In this document: positions 28,512 to 37,929 of the stretch, piece after piece
How the letters are laid out: each line of letters starts with the position of its first letter
Numbering within the stretch: the stretch's first letter is position 1
Source of the DNA: Shewanella glacialimarina
Lineage (GTDB): Bacteria > Pseudomonadota > Gammaproteobacteria > Enterobacterales > Shewanellaceae
Direction of reading: 5' to 3'
DNA: 64,000 nt
NCBI RefSeq assembly: GCF_020511155.1
Contig: NZ_CP041216.1
Span: 2,356,001-2,420,000, forward strand
Notes under the pieces: model-generated
What the model was told of the DNA's origin: nothing
Database searches by the model: none
What the model saw: the letters and a program-made list of their open reading frames with translations, nothing else
Program-made: the position numbers and the translations under genes

Positions 28512-29957
28512 ATGAAACCGCGTGGTGACAATGCATTAACGATTAAATCATTAACTTGGACTTATTCTAGCCAGTCTTTATTTGAATTAGTCAGTCATCT
28601 ACCTTGGTCAATGTTTCTTGATTCTGCTAATGCTGCGCATCAGGACGCCCGTTTCGATATTATCGTATTCAACCCGATTGCAACGCTAACCAGTCATAAT
28701 AATAAGCTTTGTTTTGAGCCTAAAGTAACAGACGAACATCAATCAACTTTATCGACTCTATTTGACGATATACAAGAGTATTTGTTGTCACCTTCCCTAA
28801 GCCCATTTGACGCCTTAAAATATTGCTTAGCGCATTTATATCCGATAAAACACCCTAGTATTTATCCATTCAGTGGTGGCGCTATGGGGGCATTGAGCTA
28901 TGATCTTGGCCGCTCAGTGGAAAACATCATTGAAAAAGCCGCTAAAGATATCGATTTTAATGAGCTCAGTATTGGCTTTTATGATCAGTGTTTAATTTAT
29001 GATTACGCCAAAAAATCTTGGCTGCATATAAGCTATGATGGCACAGCCCAATTAAACTCAATTGTTAATACCATTGAAAATCTGATGCTGGCTAAATCAT
29101 CAACCTCATCAGCCCCACCATTTTCACTAACCTCTGATTGGCATAATCAAACGAGTAAACAAACCTATTTGAGCCACTTTAACCGAGTTCAGGACTATTT
29201 ATTAAGTGGTGATTGCTATCAAATTAATTTGACCCAAAGATTTGAAGCTGACTATAAAGGTAATGAATGGCAAGCATATTGCCTGTTAACTCAGGCGAAT
29301 AAAGCGCCCTTCTCGGCATTTATACGTTTACCTAACCATACCATATTGTCTATTTCACCAGAGCGATTCATACAATTGCACGGTAATAGCATTCAAACTA
29401 AGCCCATTAAAGGCACATTACCCAGAATAAATGATGCTGCTTTAGATAAACAACAAGCGATTAAATTACAGTTATCTGAAAAGGATCGCGCCGAAAATGT
29501 CATGATAGTCGATTTGCTGCGTAATGATATTGGCAAAGTGGCAGCACCTGGCAGTGTTGCTGTACCGCAGCTATTTGCTATTGAAAGCTTTCCAGCTGTA
29601 CATCATTTAGTTAGCACCATTACTGCAATTTTATCAACAACTTACAGCGCAACTGATTTATTAAAGGCATGTTTCCCTGGTGGGTCAATTACCGGTGCAC
29701 CCAAAATACGTGCAATGCAAATTATTGAGGAATTAGAGCCCTCAAGACGCAGTATGTATTGCGGCAGTATTGGTTATATCAGCCAAGATGGCACTATGGA
29801 CACCAGCATTACCATAAGAACTTTAGTCACTGAAAAAAATCGTATTTACTGTTGGGCTGGCGGCGGCGTGGTGGCAGACTCAAATGCCGAAGCGGAATAT
29901 CAAGAGTGTTTCGACAAGGTCAGCAAAATATTACCTTTGCTTACAGTTGAAAAATAA
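28512..29957 (+). CDS. pabB: Aminodeoxychorismate synthase component I
   Basis: PabB converts chorismate and ammonia to 4-amino-4-deoxychorismate in folate synthesis, with ammonia supplied by PabA, which is not in this window. The 481-aa protein has the anthranilate-synthase-type N-terminal domain (about 10-200) and the chorismate-binding domain (about 225-478). Key segments are LSGDCYQINLTQRF, TKPIKGTLPR (Lys in place of the Ala of TrpE, the PabB signature), SEKDRAENVMIVDLLRND and FPGGSITGAPKIRAM. The frame opens at a TTG one codon upstream; the ATG at 28512 has AAGGG at proper distance. A shared terminator follows at 29993. Confidence 0.94.
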   Translation: MKPRGDNALTIKSLTWTYSSQSLFELVSHLPWSMFLDSANAAHQDARFDIIVFNPIATLTSHNNKLCFEPKVTDEHQSTLSTLFDDIQEYLLSPSLSPFDALKYCLAHLYPIKHPSIYPFSGGAMGALSYDLGRSVENIIEKAAKDIDFNELSIGFYDQCLIYDYAKKSWLHISYDGTAQLNSIVNTIENLMLAKSSTSSAPPFSLTSDWHNQTSKQTYLSHFNRVQDYLLSGDCYQINLTQRFEADYKGNEWQAYCLLTQANKAPFSAFIRLPNHTILSISPERFIQLHGNSIQTKPIKGTLPRINDAALDKQQAIKLQLSEKDRAENVMIVDLLRNDIGKVAAPGSVAVPQLFAIESFPAVHHLVSTITAILSTTYSATDLLKACFPGGSITGAPKIRAMQIIEELEPSRRSMYCGSIGYISQDGTMDTSITIRTLVTEKNRIYCWAGGGVVADSNAEAEYQECFDKVSKILPLLTVEK

Positions 29958-29992
29958 CAAGTACAGGGTTCTACACTTAAAGTCGACCATAA

Positions 29993-30020
29993 AAAAGCCA
30001 GCAAATGATTGCTGGCTTTT
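29993..30020. terminator. Bidirectional terminator between pabB and eda
   Basis: Stem AAAAGCCAGC / GCTGGCTTTT with an 8-base loop, functional in either direction by sequence, between converging pabB and the zwf-eda operon. Confidence 0.9.
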
Positions 30021-30035
30021 GATTTACTAAACCGT

Positions 30036-30677
30036 TTATAGACCGTTTAATGCTTCTTTACAAAGCTGGGTAATACGCGCCCAATCTTCAGAGTCAACGG
30101 CATCTGTTGGTGCAATCCAACTGCCACCAATACAGTCAACATTACTTAATGCTAAGTAATCTTTATAAGTGGCAAGACTAATTCCGCCCGTAGGACAAAA
30201 ACGAATATTGGCTAAAGGACCAGAGAATGACTTAAGTGCATTCACCCCACCAGAAGCTTCAGCGGGAAAGAATTTAAAATGAGTGTATCCCAATTCCATC
30301 CCCACCATCACCTCAGAAATACTCGCCACACCAGGAATTAATGGCACGTTGCCTTTTTTAGCCGCTTTAAGTAAATCAACGGTTGCACCAGGGGTAATAA
30401 TAAACTGAGACCCTGCATCAACCGCTTGCTTTAATTGAGCTTCATTTAAAATAGTGCCAGCACCGATTAAGGCTTCAGGAACTTCTTTAGCAATTTTAGC
30501 TATCGCTTCAAGTGCACAAGGGGTGCGTAAAGTCACTTCTAAAACACTTATGCCACCGGCAACCAAGGCTCTTGCTAAAGGGACTGCATGCTCAATTTTA
30601 TTGATAACCATCACAGGTACAATAGGGCTACGCTTAAAAACATCTTGTGGTTGAAGTGACCAGTTATTGTCAGACAT
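30036..30677 (-). CDS. eda: 2-keto-3-deoxy-6-phosphogluconate aldolase
   Basis: KDPG aldolase splits 2-keto-3-deoxy-6-phosphogluconate into pyruvate and glyceraldehyde-3-phosphate, the last step of the Entner-Doudoroff pathway. The 213-aa class I aldolase has VPVMVINKIEHAVPLARALVAGG, LEVTLRTPCALEAI (catalytic Glu), GAGTILN, FIITPGATVD and the Schiff-base Lys in YTHFKFFPAEASGG. It is the last gene of zwf-pgl-edd-eda, separated from edd by 17 bases, with AAGGAAAA before its ATG. Confidence 0.96.
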   Translation of the reverse strand: MSDNNWSLQPQDVFKRSPIVPVMVINKIEHAVPLARALVAGGISVLEVTLRTPCALEAIAKIAKEVPEALIGAGTILNEAQLKQAVDAGSQFIITPGATVDLLKAAKKGNVPLIPGVASISEVMVGMELGYTHFKFFPAEASGGVNALKSFSGPLANIRFCPTGGISLATYKDYLALSNVDCIGGSWIAPTDAVDSEDWARITQLCKEALNGL

Positions 30678-30694
30678 TCGTTACTTTTCCTTAA

Positions 30695-32521
30695 TTAGTA
30701 AATTTCGTCAATCGCACTGGTGCTTCTTGCACCGGTTTCAGGACTGCTCAAAGTGCGGCGTAACGCGCCAAACAGTTCGCGACCCATGCCATATCTTGAA
30801 TGGTGTAAATCAACCAAGCTTGCTTCACGTGCATTAAGTACCGCTTCATCAACCAATAATGTCAGCTCACCAGTATTGGCATTGACACGGATCAAATCAC
30901 CATCTTGAACTTTGGCAATCATGCCGCCATCAAGGGCTTCTGGTGTTAAATGAATCGCGGCAGGCACTTTGCCTGATGCACCAGACATACGACCGTCAGT
31001 GACTAATGCCACTTTAAAGCCTTTATCCTGCAAGCTACCTAAAAATGGTGTCAGCTTATGTAGCTCAGGCATACCATTGGCTTTAGGGCCTTGACCTTTA
31101 ACTACCACTACGCAGTCTCGGTCTAACGCACCGGCTTTGAATAACGCATCAATGTCATTTTGATCGTTAATCACAATCGCAGGACCTTCAATAATACGGT
31201 TTTTGTCTGGTACAGCAGAGACTTTGATCACTGCACGGCCCAAATTACCTTTTAGTAATTTAAGACCACCATTTGGCTGAAAAGGTGTTGCTAAATGAGT
31301 TAATACTTCTTTATCTAATGATTCAGAAATACCATCAACCCAAAGCAATTGACCATCAATAAGTTTTGGCTCTTGGGTATATTTACGCAAGCCGAAACCG
31401 GCAACAGTATTGACATCTTCATGCAATAAACCGCCATCAAGTAATTCTTTTACTAATAATGCCATTCCGCCTGCAGCATGGAAGTGGTTAATATCAGCAT
31501 GACCATTTGGATAAACACGTGCCAATAGAGGCACTGCATCAGATAAATCTGAGAAGTCATCCCAGTTAACAATAATACCAGCGGCGCGAGCGGCGGCAAC
31601 TATGTGCATGGTTAAGTTGGTTGAACCACCAGTTGCAAGAATGCCAACGATACCGTTCACAACAGATTTCTCACAAACCACTTCACCTATTGGGGTGTAC
31701 TGGGTACCCATTTCTGTTAAACGACATACTTGCTTAGCCGCCATTTTGTTTAGTGCTTCGCGAAGCGGATCATCTGGGTTAACAAACGACGAACCTGGTA
31801 ACTGTAAGCCCATAATTTCAAGCATTAACTGGTTAGAGTTAGCCGTACCATAAAAAGTACAAGTTCCCGCACTATGGTACGATGCTGACTCTGCCGCTAA
31901 TAACTCTTCACGGCCAATAAGACCTTGGGCAAACTTTTGACGAATGCGCGCTTTTTCTTTATTTGGAATACCTGACTTCATTGGGCCAGCAGGCACAAAC
32001 ATCATCGGCAAGTGACCAAAGCTTAGTGCACCAATAAGTAAGCCTGGGACAATTTTGTCACAAATACCCAGTAATAAAGCACCATCAAACATGTTGTGTG
32101 ACAAGCCTACCGCTGTTGCCATCGCAATCACTTCACGACTTAACAAACTTAATTCCATACCTGGCTGACCTTGGGTCACGCCATCACACATTGCAGGAAC
32201 GCCCGCAGCAACCTGCGCAACACTGCCAACCTCTTCACACGCTTGCTTTAACAGTTTAGGGTAGTCTTCATAGGGCTGATGTGCAGAAAGCATGTCGTTA
32301 AACGAGGTAACAATACCAATGTTAGCTTTCGTTAATTGACGTAACGCATCTTTGTCAGCAGGCTTACAAGCCGCAAAACCATGGGCTAAGTTGCCACAGC
32401 TTAATGCGCTACGGTGAACCCCTTTGGCTTTAGCATCTTCAAGTGCGGCTAGATAGCCTTTGCGTGAATCTTTACTTCGTTCAATAATTCGGTCTGTAAC
32501 CGACTGGACAACTGAGTGCAT
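30695..32521 (-). CDS. edd: 6-phosphogluconate dehydratase
   Basis: Edd removes water from 6-phosphogluconate to form 2-keto-3-deoxy-6-phosphogluconate. The 608-aa protein belongs to the IlvD/Edd Fe-S dehydratases, with [20 protein letters not shown] (cluster Cys), the second cluster Cys in [39 protein letters not shown] and the C-terminal [21 protein letters not shown]. Length agrees with the family. AAAGGAG lies six bases before the ATG, and 12 bases separate it from pgl, so both are probably on one transcript. Confidence 0.97.
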   Translation of the reverse strand: MHSVVQSVTDRIIERSKDSRKGYLAALEDAKAKGVHRSALSCGNLAHGFAACKPADKDALRQLTKANIGIVTSFNDMLSAHQPYEDYPKLLKQACEEVGSVAQVAAGVPAMCDGVTQGQPGMELSLLSREVIAMATAVGLSHNMFDGALLLGICDKIVPGLLIGALSFGHLPMMFVPAGPMKSGIPNKEKARIRQKFAQGLIGREELLAAESASYHSAGTCTFYGTANSNQLMLEIMGLQLPGSSFVNPDDPLREALNKMAAKQVCRLTEMGTQYTPIGEVVCEKSVVNGIVGILATGGSTNLTMHIVAAARAAGIIVNWDDFSDLSDAVPLLARVYPNGHADINHFHAAGGMALLVKELLDGGLLHEDVNTVAGFGLRKYTQEPKLIDGQLLWVDGISESLDKEVLTHLATPFQPNGGLKLLKGNLGRAVIKVSAVPDKNRIIEGPAIVINDQNDIDALFKAGALDRDCVVVVKGQGPKANGMPELHKLTPFLGSLQDKGFKVALVTDGRMSGASGKVPAAIHLTPEALDGGMIAKVQDGDLIRVNANTGELTLLVDEAVLNAREASLVDLHHSRYGMGRELFGALRRTLSSPETGARSTSAIDEIY

Positions 32522-32533
32522 ATGACAACTCCT

Positions 32534-33232
32534 TTATGCGCTGTAGAACACGTCAACGGGCGTTTTATGCTGCGCTAAAACGGCTCTAATGGGCATTTTT
32601 GTTACATCATCATTCTCAAGAGCCTGATGATAAACGGTTAATTTTGCTTCACCAACCAGATGTAAATAAATCTGACGGCTGTTTAAAATGGCATCTTTAG
32701 ATAAGGTGATTCTGGCGTGAGGCGCTGTAGTCGGATTAACTGCAGCGCACACCTCTTGGGTAGTTAATGCATTATCTAATTCTTTACTACAAGGAAACCA
32801 TGAACAGGTATGTCCATCAGCTCCCATACCTAAAATGACCACGTCAAATGGACGCGGGAAATTTGCTAAAGATTCCCCCGCCATTGCCGCGCCAGCTTCA
32901 GGGCTAGCAAACATATTCTTTAAGCCACGAAATTTAGCGTTAGCGGCACGATTTTGCAGTAAATGCTCACGCACTAAACGCTCATTTGAATCTTTATCAT
33001 CTGCTTCTACCCAACGCTCATCAGCAAGAGTGATATAGACTTCACTCCACTCTAATGTTTTATGGCTAAGCAGTTGAAATAATTTTAATGGCGTAGAGCC
33101 ACCGGACACAACCAGGCTAGCCTTACCGCGATTATCAATCGCATCTTGCAATTGATTGGCAATTTTATCTGCTAAAGCTGATTCAAGGCTGGCAGGTGTA
33201 TCGAATGATTTAAATACGCTTTCTTTAATCAT
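32534..33232 (-). CDS. pgl: 6-phosphogluconolactonase
   Basis: This 232-aa enzyme of the NagB/RpiA fold (bacterial DevB type) opens 6-phosphogluconolactone made by Zwf. The signatures are ASLVVSGGSTPLKLFQLL, ITLADERWVEADDKDSNERL, VILGMGADGHTCSWFP and HARITLSKDAIL. The frame continues to an ATG at 33250 that overlaps the zwf stop. The ATG at 33232 follows AAGGGA by seven bases and gives the family length, so I chose it. Tight spacing to both zwf and edd fits one operon. Confidence 0.92.
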   Translation of the reverse strand: MIKESVFKSFDTPASLESALADKIANQLQDAIDNRGKASLVVSGGSTPLKLFQLLSHKTLEWSEVYITLADERWVEADDKDSNERLVREHLLQNRAANAKFRGLKNMFASPEAGAAMAGESLANFPRPFDVVILGMGADGHTCSWFPCSKELDNALTTQEVCAAVNPTTAPHARITLSKDAILNSRQIYLHLVGEAKLTVYHQALENDDVTKMPIRAVLAQHKTPVDVFYSA

Positions 33233-33242
33233 GTTAGTTCCC

Positions 33243-34712
33243 TTATTCATCCCAAGAACGACCGTCTTTAGTGATCAAGGCAACCGAGGCAACCGGCCCC
33301 CATGTGCCAGCAGGATAGGATTTAGGACGTTCCCCGCTTTGTTCCCAAGATTGAATAATGCCGTCAACCCACTTCCAAGCTTGTTCCACTTCATCACGGC
33401 GCACAAATAGCGCTTGATTGCCTAACATTGCTTCAAGTAATAAACGCTCATAAGCATCGGCAATACGATCATTTTTAAAAGTATCAGAGAAACTTAAATC
33501 TAATTTAGTTGTTTGCAAACGCTGCTTTTGCTCAAGACCTGGGACTTTATTCATCATTTGAATCTCAACCCCTTCGTGAGGTTGTAAACGAATAGTCAGC
33601 TTGTTCGGTGGCAGGTTACGGTAGCTTGCACGGTACAGGTTATGCGGAGGATTTTTGAAATAAACCACAATTTCACTGCTCTTGAACGGCATACGCTTAC
33701 CGCTACGTAAGTAAAACGGCACGCCAGCCCAACGCCAGTTATCAATATCAACACGTAATGCAACAAATGTTTCTGTGTTAGATTTTTGATTAGCATCTTC
33801 TTCTTCCAAATAACCCGGAACTGGAGAGCCTTTTAGAAAGCCTGCGCTATATTGGCCTCGAACGGTATTCTCATAAACATTGTCTTGATTAATTGGTCGC
33901 AGAGATTTAAGTACTTTCACTTTTTCATCGCGAATGCTGTCAGCATCTAGGTTAACCGGAGGGTCCATTGCCACAAGCGTTAACACCTGCAATAAATGGT
34001 TTTGGATCATATCGCGCATTTGTCCTGCGCCATCAAAATATCCCCAACGCCCTTCTATACCCACTTCTTCAGCCACGGTGATCTGTACATGATCAATCGT
34101 GCGATTGTCCCACTTAGACGAAAATAATGAATTAGCAAAACGTAGTGCAATCAAATTTTGAACTGTCTCTTTGCCTAAATAATGGTCTATGCGGTAAACC
34201 TGGTTTTCATTAAAAAACTCAGCGACTTGATTATTAATAACGTGAGATGACTCTAAATCAGTGCCGATAGGTTTTTCTAACACCACTCGGGTGTCTGAAT
34301 GGATCAATTTTTGCTCATTAAGGCAACGACAAATAGCACCGAATATTGACGGAGGTGTGGCAAAGTAATTTACCATCACTCGTTTTGTCGGTTCTAATAA
34401 ATCATGGAATGCAGCGTAGCCTTCAGGTTCGGTGAAGTTCGTGCCTATGTAATGACAGCGAGCTAAAAAGCGCTCAAGTGTCTCAGGACAAATCTCATCC
34501 TTTACAAAAGTATTTAACGCCTTGGTGACAAGCTCGATGAACTGTTCCTGAGTAAAGGCATCTTTAGCAACACCGATAACTTTGGTGTCCTTGTCTAATA
34601 ACTCAGCTTTATCTAATTGGTACAGAGAAGGTAATAGTTTACGTCTTGCAAGGTCCCCTTTGGTTCCAAACAATACAAAATCACACGCCTTCGCACTTGA
34701 TGATTTGCCCAT
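33243..34712 (-). CDS. zwf: Glucose-6-phosphate 1-dehydrogenase
   Basis: Zwf oxidises glucose-6-phosphate with NADP, feeding both the Entner-Doudoroff and pentose-phosphate routes. The dinucleotide-binding segment FVLFGTKGDLARRKLLPSLYQL and the substrate-binding RIDHYLGKETVQNL motif are present, and the end RSYPAG-type segment (KSYPAGTWGP) is normal. The ATG at 34712 is preceded by AAAGGAGAG; an upstream extension of 21 codons is not family-like. The product is 489 aa. It is the first gene of zwf-pgl-edd-eda and divergent from hexR, with a HexR-like operator in its leader. Confidence 0.96.
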   Translation of the reverse strand: MGKSSSAKACDFVLFGTKGDLARRKLLPSLYQLDKAELLDKDTKVIGVAKDAFTQEQFIELVTKALNTFVKDEICPETLERFLARCHYIGTNFTEPEGYAAFHDLLEPTKRVMVNYFATPPSIFGAICRCLNEQKLIHSDTRVVLEKPIGTDLESSHVINNQVAEFFNENQVYRIDHYLGKETVQNLIALRFANSLFSSKWDNRTIDHVQITVAEEVGIEGRWGYFDGAGQMRDMIQNHLLQVLTLVAMDPPVNLDADSIRDEKVKVLKSLRPINQDNVYENTVRGQYSAGFLKGSPVPGYLEEEDANQKSNTETFVALRVDIDNWRWAGVPFYLRSGKRMPFKSSEIVVYFKNPPHNLYRASYRNLPPNKLTIRLQPHEGVEIQMMNKVPGLEQKQRLQTTKLDLSFSDTFKNDRIADAYERLLLEAMLGNQALFVRRDEVEQAWKWVDGIIQSWEQSGERPKSYPAGTWGPVASVALITKDGRSWDE

Positions 34713-34781
34713 TGCTGACAGCTCTCCTTTATTATTTTGTGTTTGAATCGTTCTAAACGATGAATAAAAACACACTTTTGT

Positions 34782-34796
34782 TGTAATATAACAACA
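34782..34796. promoter_or_regulatory. HexR operator candidate before zwf
   Basis: TGTAATATAACAACA matches 11 of the 12 fixed positions of the HexR-type palindrome TGTARTNNNAYTACA as I remember it, 70-84 bases before the zwf ATG. Proximity to hexR supports the assignment. Confidence 0.65.
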
Positions 34797-34925
34797 GAAT
34801 TTGATTTATGCATCTATATTTTGCAATTAATCTCTTGATAGCTATATAGTCATTTTGATACGTTATCTGCTATGATTTTCTCCACTCACAGACAGTAACA
34901 GAAGTTTTATCAATTCAGGAACAAT

Positions 34926-34940
34926 TGAAAATTTACTACA
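34926..34940. promoter_or_regulatory. Second HexR-like site, before hexR
   Basis: TGAAAATTTACTACA keeps a perfect ACTACA half site and matches 10 of 12 fixed positions. It lies 96-110 bases before the hexR start and could serve autoregulation. Confidence 0.45.
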
Positions 34941-35035
34941 ATTGACTTTCAGAGGTAAAAAAATAACTTAATTTCCTCTCTTAAATGAACTTCTGATTTA
35001 AAATTACATTACCCAATATTGGCGGATGCATGATT

Positions 35036-35890
35036 ATGAATACACTTGAAAAGGTTCAAAACAACCTTGCTAAATTTAGTAAGTCAGAGCGCAAGGTCGC
35101 CGAAGTCATTTTGGCTTCGCCGCAAACCGCTATCCATTCCAGTATTGCTACTTTAGCAAAGATGGCCGATGTCAGCGAACCTACGGTTAATCGCTTTTGC
35201 CGCCGATTAGACACTAAAGGCTTCCCTGATTTTAAGTTACATTTGGCCCAAAGTCTTGCTAATGGCACACCTTATGTCAGCCGCCATGTTGAAGAAGATG
35301 ACACGCCTGAATCTTATACAACAAAAATATTTGAATCTTCAATGGCATCGCTTGATACAGCCCGTCAAAGCTTAGATATAGCGGCAATAAATAAAGCCGT
35401 TGATATCTTAACTCAAGCTAAAACAATCTCATTTTTTGGCTTAGGCGCCTCAGCATCGGTAGCGCATGATGCCCAAAATAAGTTCTTCCGTTTTAATGTG
35501 CCTGTTATTTGTTTTGATGATGTGCTTATGCAACGCATGAGTTGTATCAACTGCAATGAAGGTGATGTAGTAGTGCTTATTTCACACACTGGCCGAACCA
35601 AATCACTAATAGAAATAGCCCGTATTGCACGCGAAAACGGCGCTGCCGTTATTGGTATTACTGCCCGTAACTCGCCTCTCTCTCTTGAATGCACACTTCC
35701 TGTAACCATGGAAGTACCAGAGGACACTGATTTATATTTACCCATGGCTTCTCGCTTAGCACAGTTGGTCACTATAGACGTACTTGCCACAGGCTTTACT
35801 TTACGACGTGGCCCTCGTTTTCGCGATAACTTAAAACGTGTAAAAGAAGTACTAAAAGAGTCTCGCGTGAACCGAGATATGACCATTTAA
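35036..35890 (+). CDS. hexR: HexR transcriptional regulator of sugar metabolism
   Basis: A 284-aa RpiR-family regulator: an N-terminal helix-turn-helix (SKSERKVAEVIL to SEPTVNRFCRRLDTKGFPDFKLHLAQSL region, residues 1-75) followed by a SIS phosphosugar-binding domain (about 125-260, SFFGLGASASVAHDAQNK and VLISHTGRTKSLIEIA). It is close to E. coli HexR along its length. HexR senses 2-keto-3-deoxy-6-phosphogluconate and controls central carbon genes, globally so in Shewanella. Of two ATGs, the one at 35036 has better spacing from GGCGGA and fits the family start MNTLEKVQ. It is divergent from the zwf operon. Confidence 0.94.
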   Translation: MNTLEKVQNNLAKFSKSERKVAEVILASPQTAIHSSIATLAKMADVSEPTVNRFCRRLDTKGFPDFKLHLAQSLANGTPYVSRHVEEDDTPESYTTKIFESSMASLDTARQSLDIAAINKAVDILTQAKTISFFGLGASASVAHDAQNKFFRFNVPVICFDDVLMQRMSCINCNEGDVVVLISHTGRTKSLIEIARIARENGAAVIGITARNSPLSLECTLPVTMEVPEDTDLYLPMASRLAQLVTIDVLATGFTLRRGPRFRDNLKRVKEVLKESRVNRDMTI

Positions 35891-35973
35891 GCCATTTTTA
35901 TGCTTATTGTGAATGTGACTTACAACAAATTATTGATTAATTGTATCTAACTTTAGCTGTGATGATATTAATT

Positions 35974-36010
35974 AAAAGGCTAGAGACTGGTGTCTTTTAG
36001 CCTTTTTTTT
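35974..36010 (+). terminator. Terminator of hexR
   Basis: Stem AAAAGGCTA / TAGCCTTTT with an inner AGAC / GTCT pairing, followed by a T8 run, 84 bases after the hexR stop. Confidence 0.82.
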
Positions 36011-36209
36011 GCTAAAAATGATTTATCTGTCACAAAAAACACGTATTAAATACTGACTATTTGTTGGTAACTTTACTACATTTTAAAAGAATGTCTGTTA
36101 CTATATATACATCATTTCTAGTACTCAGTTTTAGCGTACTTTTAATAACCAAATTTTTTACAACAACTTTAAAATTTTAAAACTTTCCTTTTATATAACG
36201 GAGTATGTC
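36011..36209. other. pykA promoter and leader region
   Basis: The 319-base hexR-pykA gap holds the hexR terminator, a HexR-like site at 36066 and then an A/T-rich leader with CGGAG ten bases before the pykA start. No further gene is seen. Confidence 0.55.
36066..36080. promoter_or_regulatory. HexR operator candidate before pykA
   Basis: GGTAACTTTACTACA has an intact ACTACA half site and matches 10 of 12 fixed HexR positions, 130-144 bases before pykA. Confidence 0.55.
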
Positions 36210-37649
36210 ATGTTCCGCAGAACAAAAATCGTTACAACTTTAGGCCCAGCAACTGATCGCGATGATAATTTACGTAAAATTATTATAGCGGGTGCCAATG
36301 TGGTTCGGATGAACTTTTCACACGGTTCAGCTGAAGACCACCTAAAACGCGCTAATGATGTTCGCGCAATTGCCAAAGAGTTAGGTTTACACGTGGCTAT
36401 TTTAGGCGACCTACAAGGTCCTAAAATTCGTGTTTCTACCTTTAAAGACAACATGAAAATTAAGCTGACCTTAGGTGATAAGTTTATTCTTGATGCTGAT
36501 TTAGGAAAAGGTGAAGGCGATCATAACCAAGTGGGTATCGACTACAAAGAATTACCAAGAGATGTGGTGATTGGCGATATTTTAATGCTGGATGATGGTC
36601 GTGTTCAGCTACGTGTAGACAGCGTTGAAGGCAATAAAGTTTTCACCACAGTTACCGTAGCAGGTCCTTTATCAAACAATAAAGGTATTAACAAAAAAGG
36701 CGGTGGGTTAACTGCGCCAGCATTGACTGAAAAAGATATGGCTGACATCAAAACAGCTGCATTAATCAATGTTGACTATTTAGCTGTATCGTTCCCACGT
36801 ACTGGTGCAGATTTAGATCTAGCCCGTAAACTGGCTGTTGAAGCAGGTAGTCATGCGCTTATTGTTGCTAAAGTTGAGCGTGCTGAAGCAGTTGCAACAG
36901 ACGAAGCTATGGATGATGTGATTAGAGCTTCAGATGTTGTCATGGTTGCCCGAGGTGACTTAGGTGTTGAAATTGGTGATGCTGCACTTGTTGCGGTTCA
37001 AAAACGCTTAATTCAGCGTTCACGTCAATTGAATAAAGCGGTAATTACTGCAACTCAAATGATGGAATCAATGATTTCTAGCCCAATGCCTACCCGTGCC
37101 GAAGTGATGGACGTAGCAAACGCAGTGCTTGATGGTACTGATGCTGTGATGTTATCAGCTGAAACTGCTGCAGGCGACTTCCCAGAAGAAACCGTTAGAG
37201 CCATGGCTAATGTGTGTCTTGGTGCTGAATCTCACCCAAGTGTGATGGTGTCTAAGCATCGTTTAGAGCAAAACTTTACCTCTATTGAAGAAACAATTGC
37301 ACTGTCTACTATGTATGCAGCAAACCACCTTGAAGGTGTAAAAGCGATTATTTCATTAACCGAGTCTGGTGCAACTGCAAAATTAATGTCTCGCATTAGC
37401 TCTGCATTGCCAATATTTGCCCTTTCTCGCCATCAGAAAACCTTAGCAACAATGGCATTATACCGTGGTGTACAACCTATGTATTTTGATTCAACGGCAT
37501 ACAGCGCTGATGAATTAGCCCGTGAAGCATTAAACACTATGGTTGCAGCGGGTTACTTAACCAGTGGTGACATGGTATTAATGACTAAAGGTGATGCAAT
37601 GGAAACAATCGGCGGCACTAACACTTGTAAAGTGTTAGTAGTAGCTTAA
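36210..37649 (+). CDS. pykA: Pyruvate kinase
   Basis: A 479-aa pyruvate kinase, the length and sequence of the type II (PykA) enzyme: [21 protein letters not shown] at the start, NFSHG (residues 36-40), GDLQGPKIR, the GDLGVEIG catalytic segment after MVARG, and [11 protein letters not shown]. It converts phosphoenolpyruvate and ADP to pyruvate and ATP, consuming the glyceraldehyde-3-phosphate branch of the Entner-Doudoroff products. It follows hexR with a terminator and a HexR-like site between them, so it forms a separate transcript in the same regulon. Confidence 0.96.
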   Translation: MFRRTKIVTTLGPATDRDDNLRKIIIAGANVVRMNFSHGSAEDHLKRANDVRAIAKELGLHVAILGDLQGPKIRVSTFKDNMKIKLTLGDKFILDADLGKGEGDHNQVGIDYKELPRDVVIGDILMLDDGRVQLRVDSVEGNKVFTTVTVAGPLSNNKGINKKGGGLTAPALTEKDMADIKTAALINVDYLAVSFPRTGADLDLARKLAVEAGSHALIVAKVERAEAVATDEAMDDVIRASDVVMVARGDLGVEIGDAALVAVQKRLIQRSRQLNKAVITATQMMESMISSPMPTRAEVMDVANAVLDGTDAVMLSAETAAGDFPEETVRAMANVCLGAESHPSVMVSKHRLEQNFTSIEETIALSTMYAANHLEGVKAIISLTESGATAKLMSRISSALPIFALSRHQKTLATMALYRGVQPMYFDSTAYSADELAREALNTMVAAGYLTSGDMVLMTKGDAMETIGGTNTCKVLVVA

Positions 37650-37685
37650 TGGCTAAACTTAAGTAAAAGTTAGCAAGGTTATTCA

Positions 37686-37713
37686 AACGCCAATCCTATG
37701 ATTGGCGTTTTTG
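37686..37713 (+). terminator. Terminator of pykA
   Basis: Perfect stem AACGCCAATC / GATTGGCGTT with a CTAT loop and T5 after it, 36 bases beyond the stop. Confidence 0.9.
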
Positions 37714-37881
37714 CATCTGTGGTTTATTGAACAGCATTTGCGCTCTCTAAACTCGTTTAATTAATATAATGAACGAAGATATTGCTAGACTCTATCCAGT
37801 ATTAGTCATCTTTTGCTTTCAGCCTTTTTAGCTAAAGTCACACTTATAGCCGACATCATCTACCATTAAAAGATACATAAA

Positions 37882-37907
37882 AAAACGCTGAACAATGTCA
37901 GCGTTTT
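37882..37907 (-). terminator. Terminator of the fadE-psrA operon
   Basis: Perfect stem AAAACGCTGA / TCAGCGTTTT with a 6-base loop; the preceding A run reads as T on the minus strand. Confidence 0.88.
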
Positions 37908-37929
37908 CATTTTAAGCTAGGTTAAGTCG

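Noticed and set aside
35413..35886. 157-aa reverse frame within hexR
   Set aside because: Coincidental open frame opposite a conserved gene.
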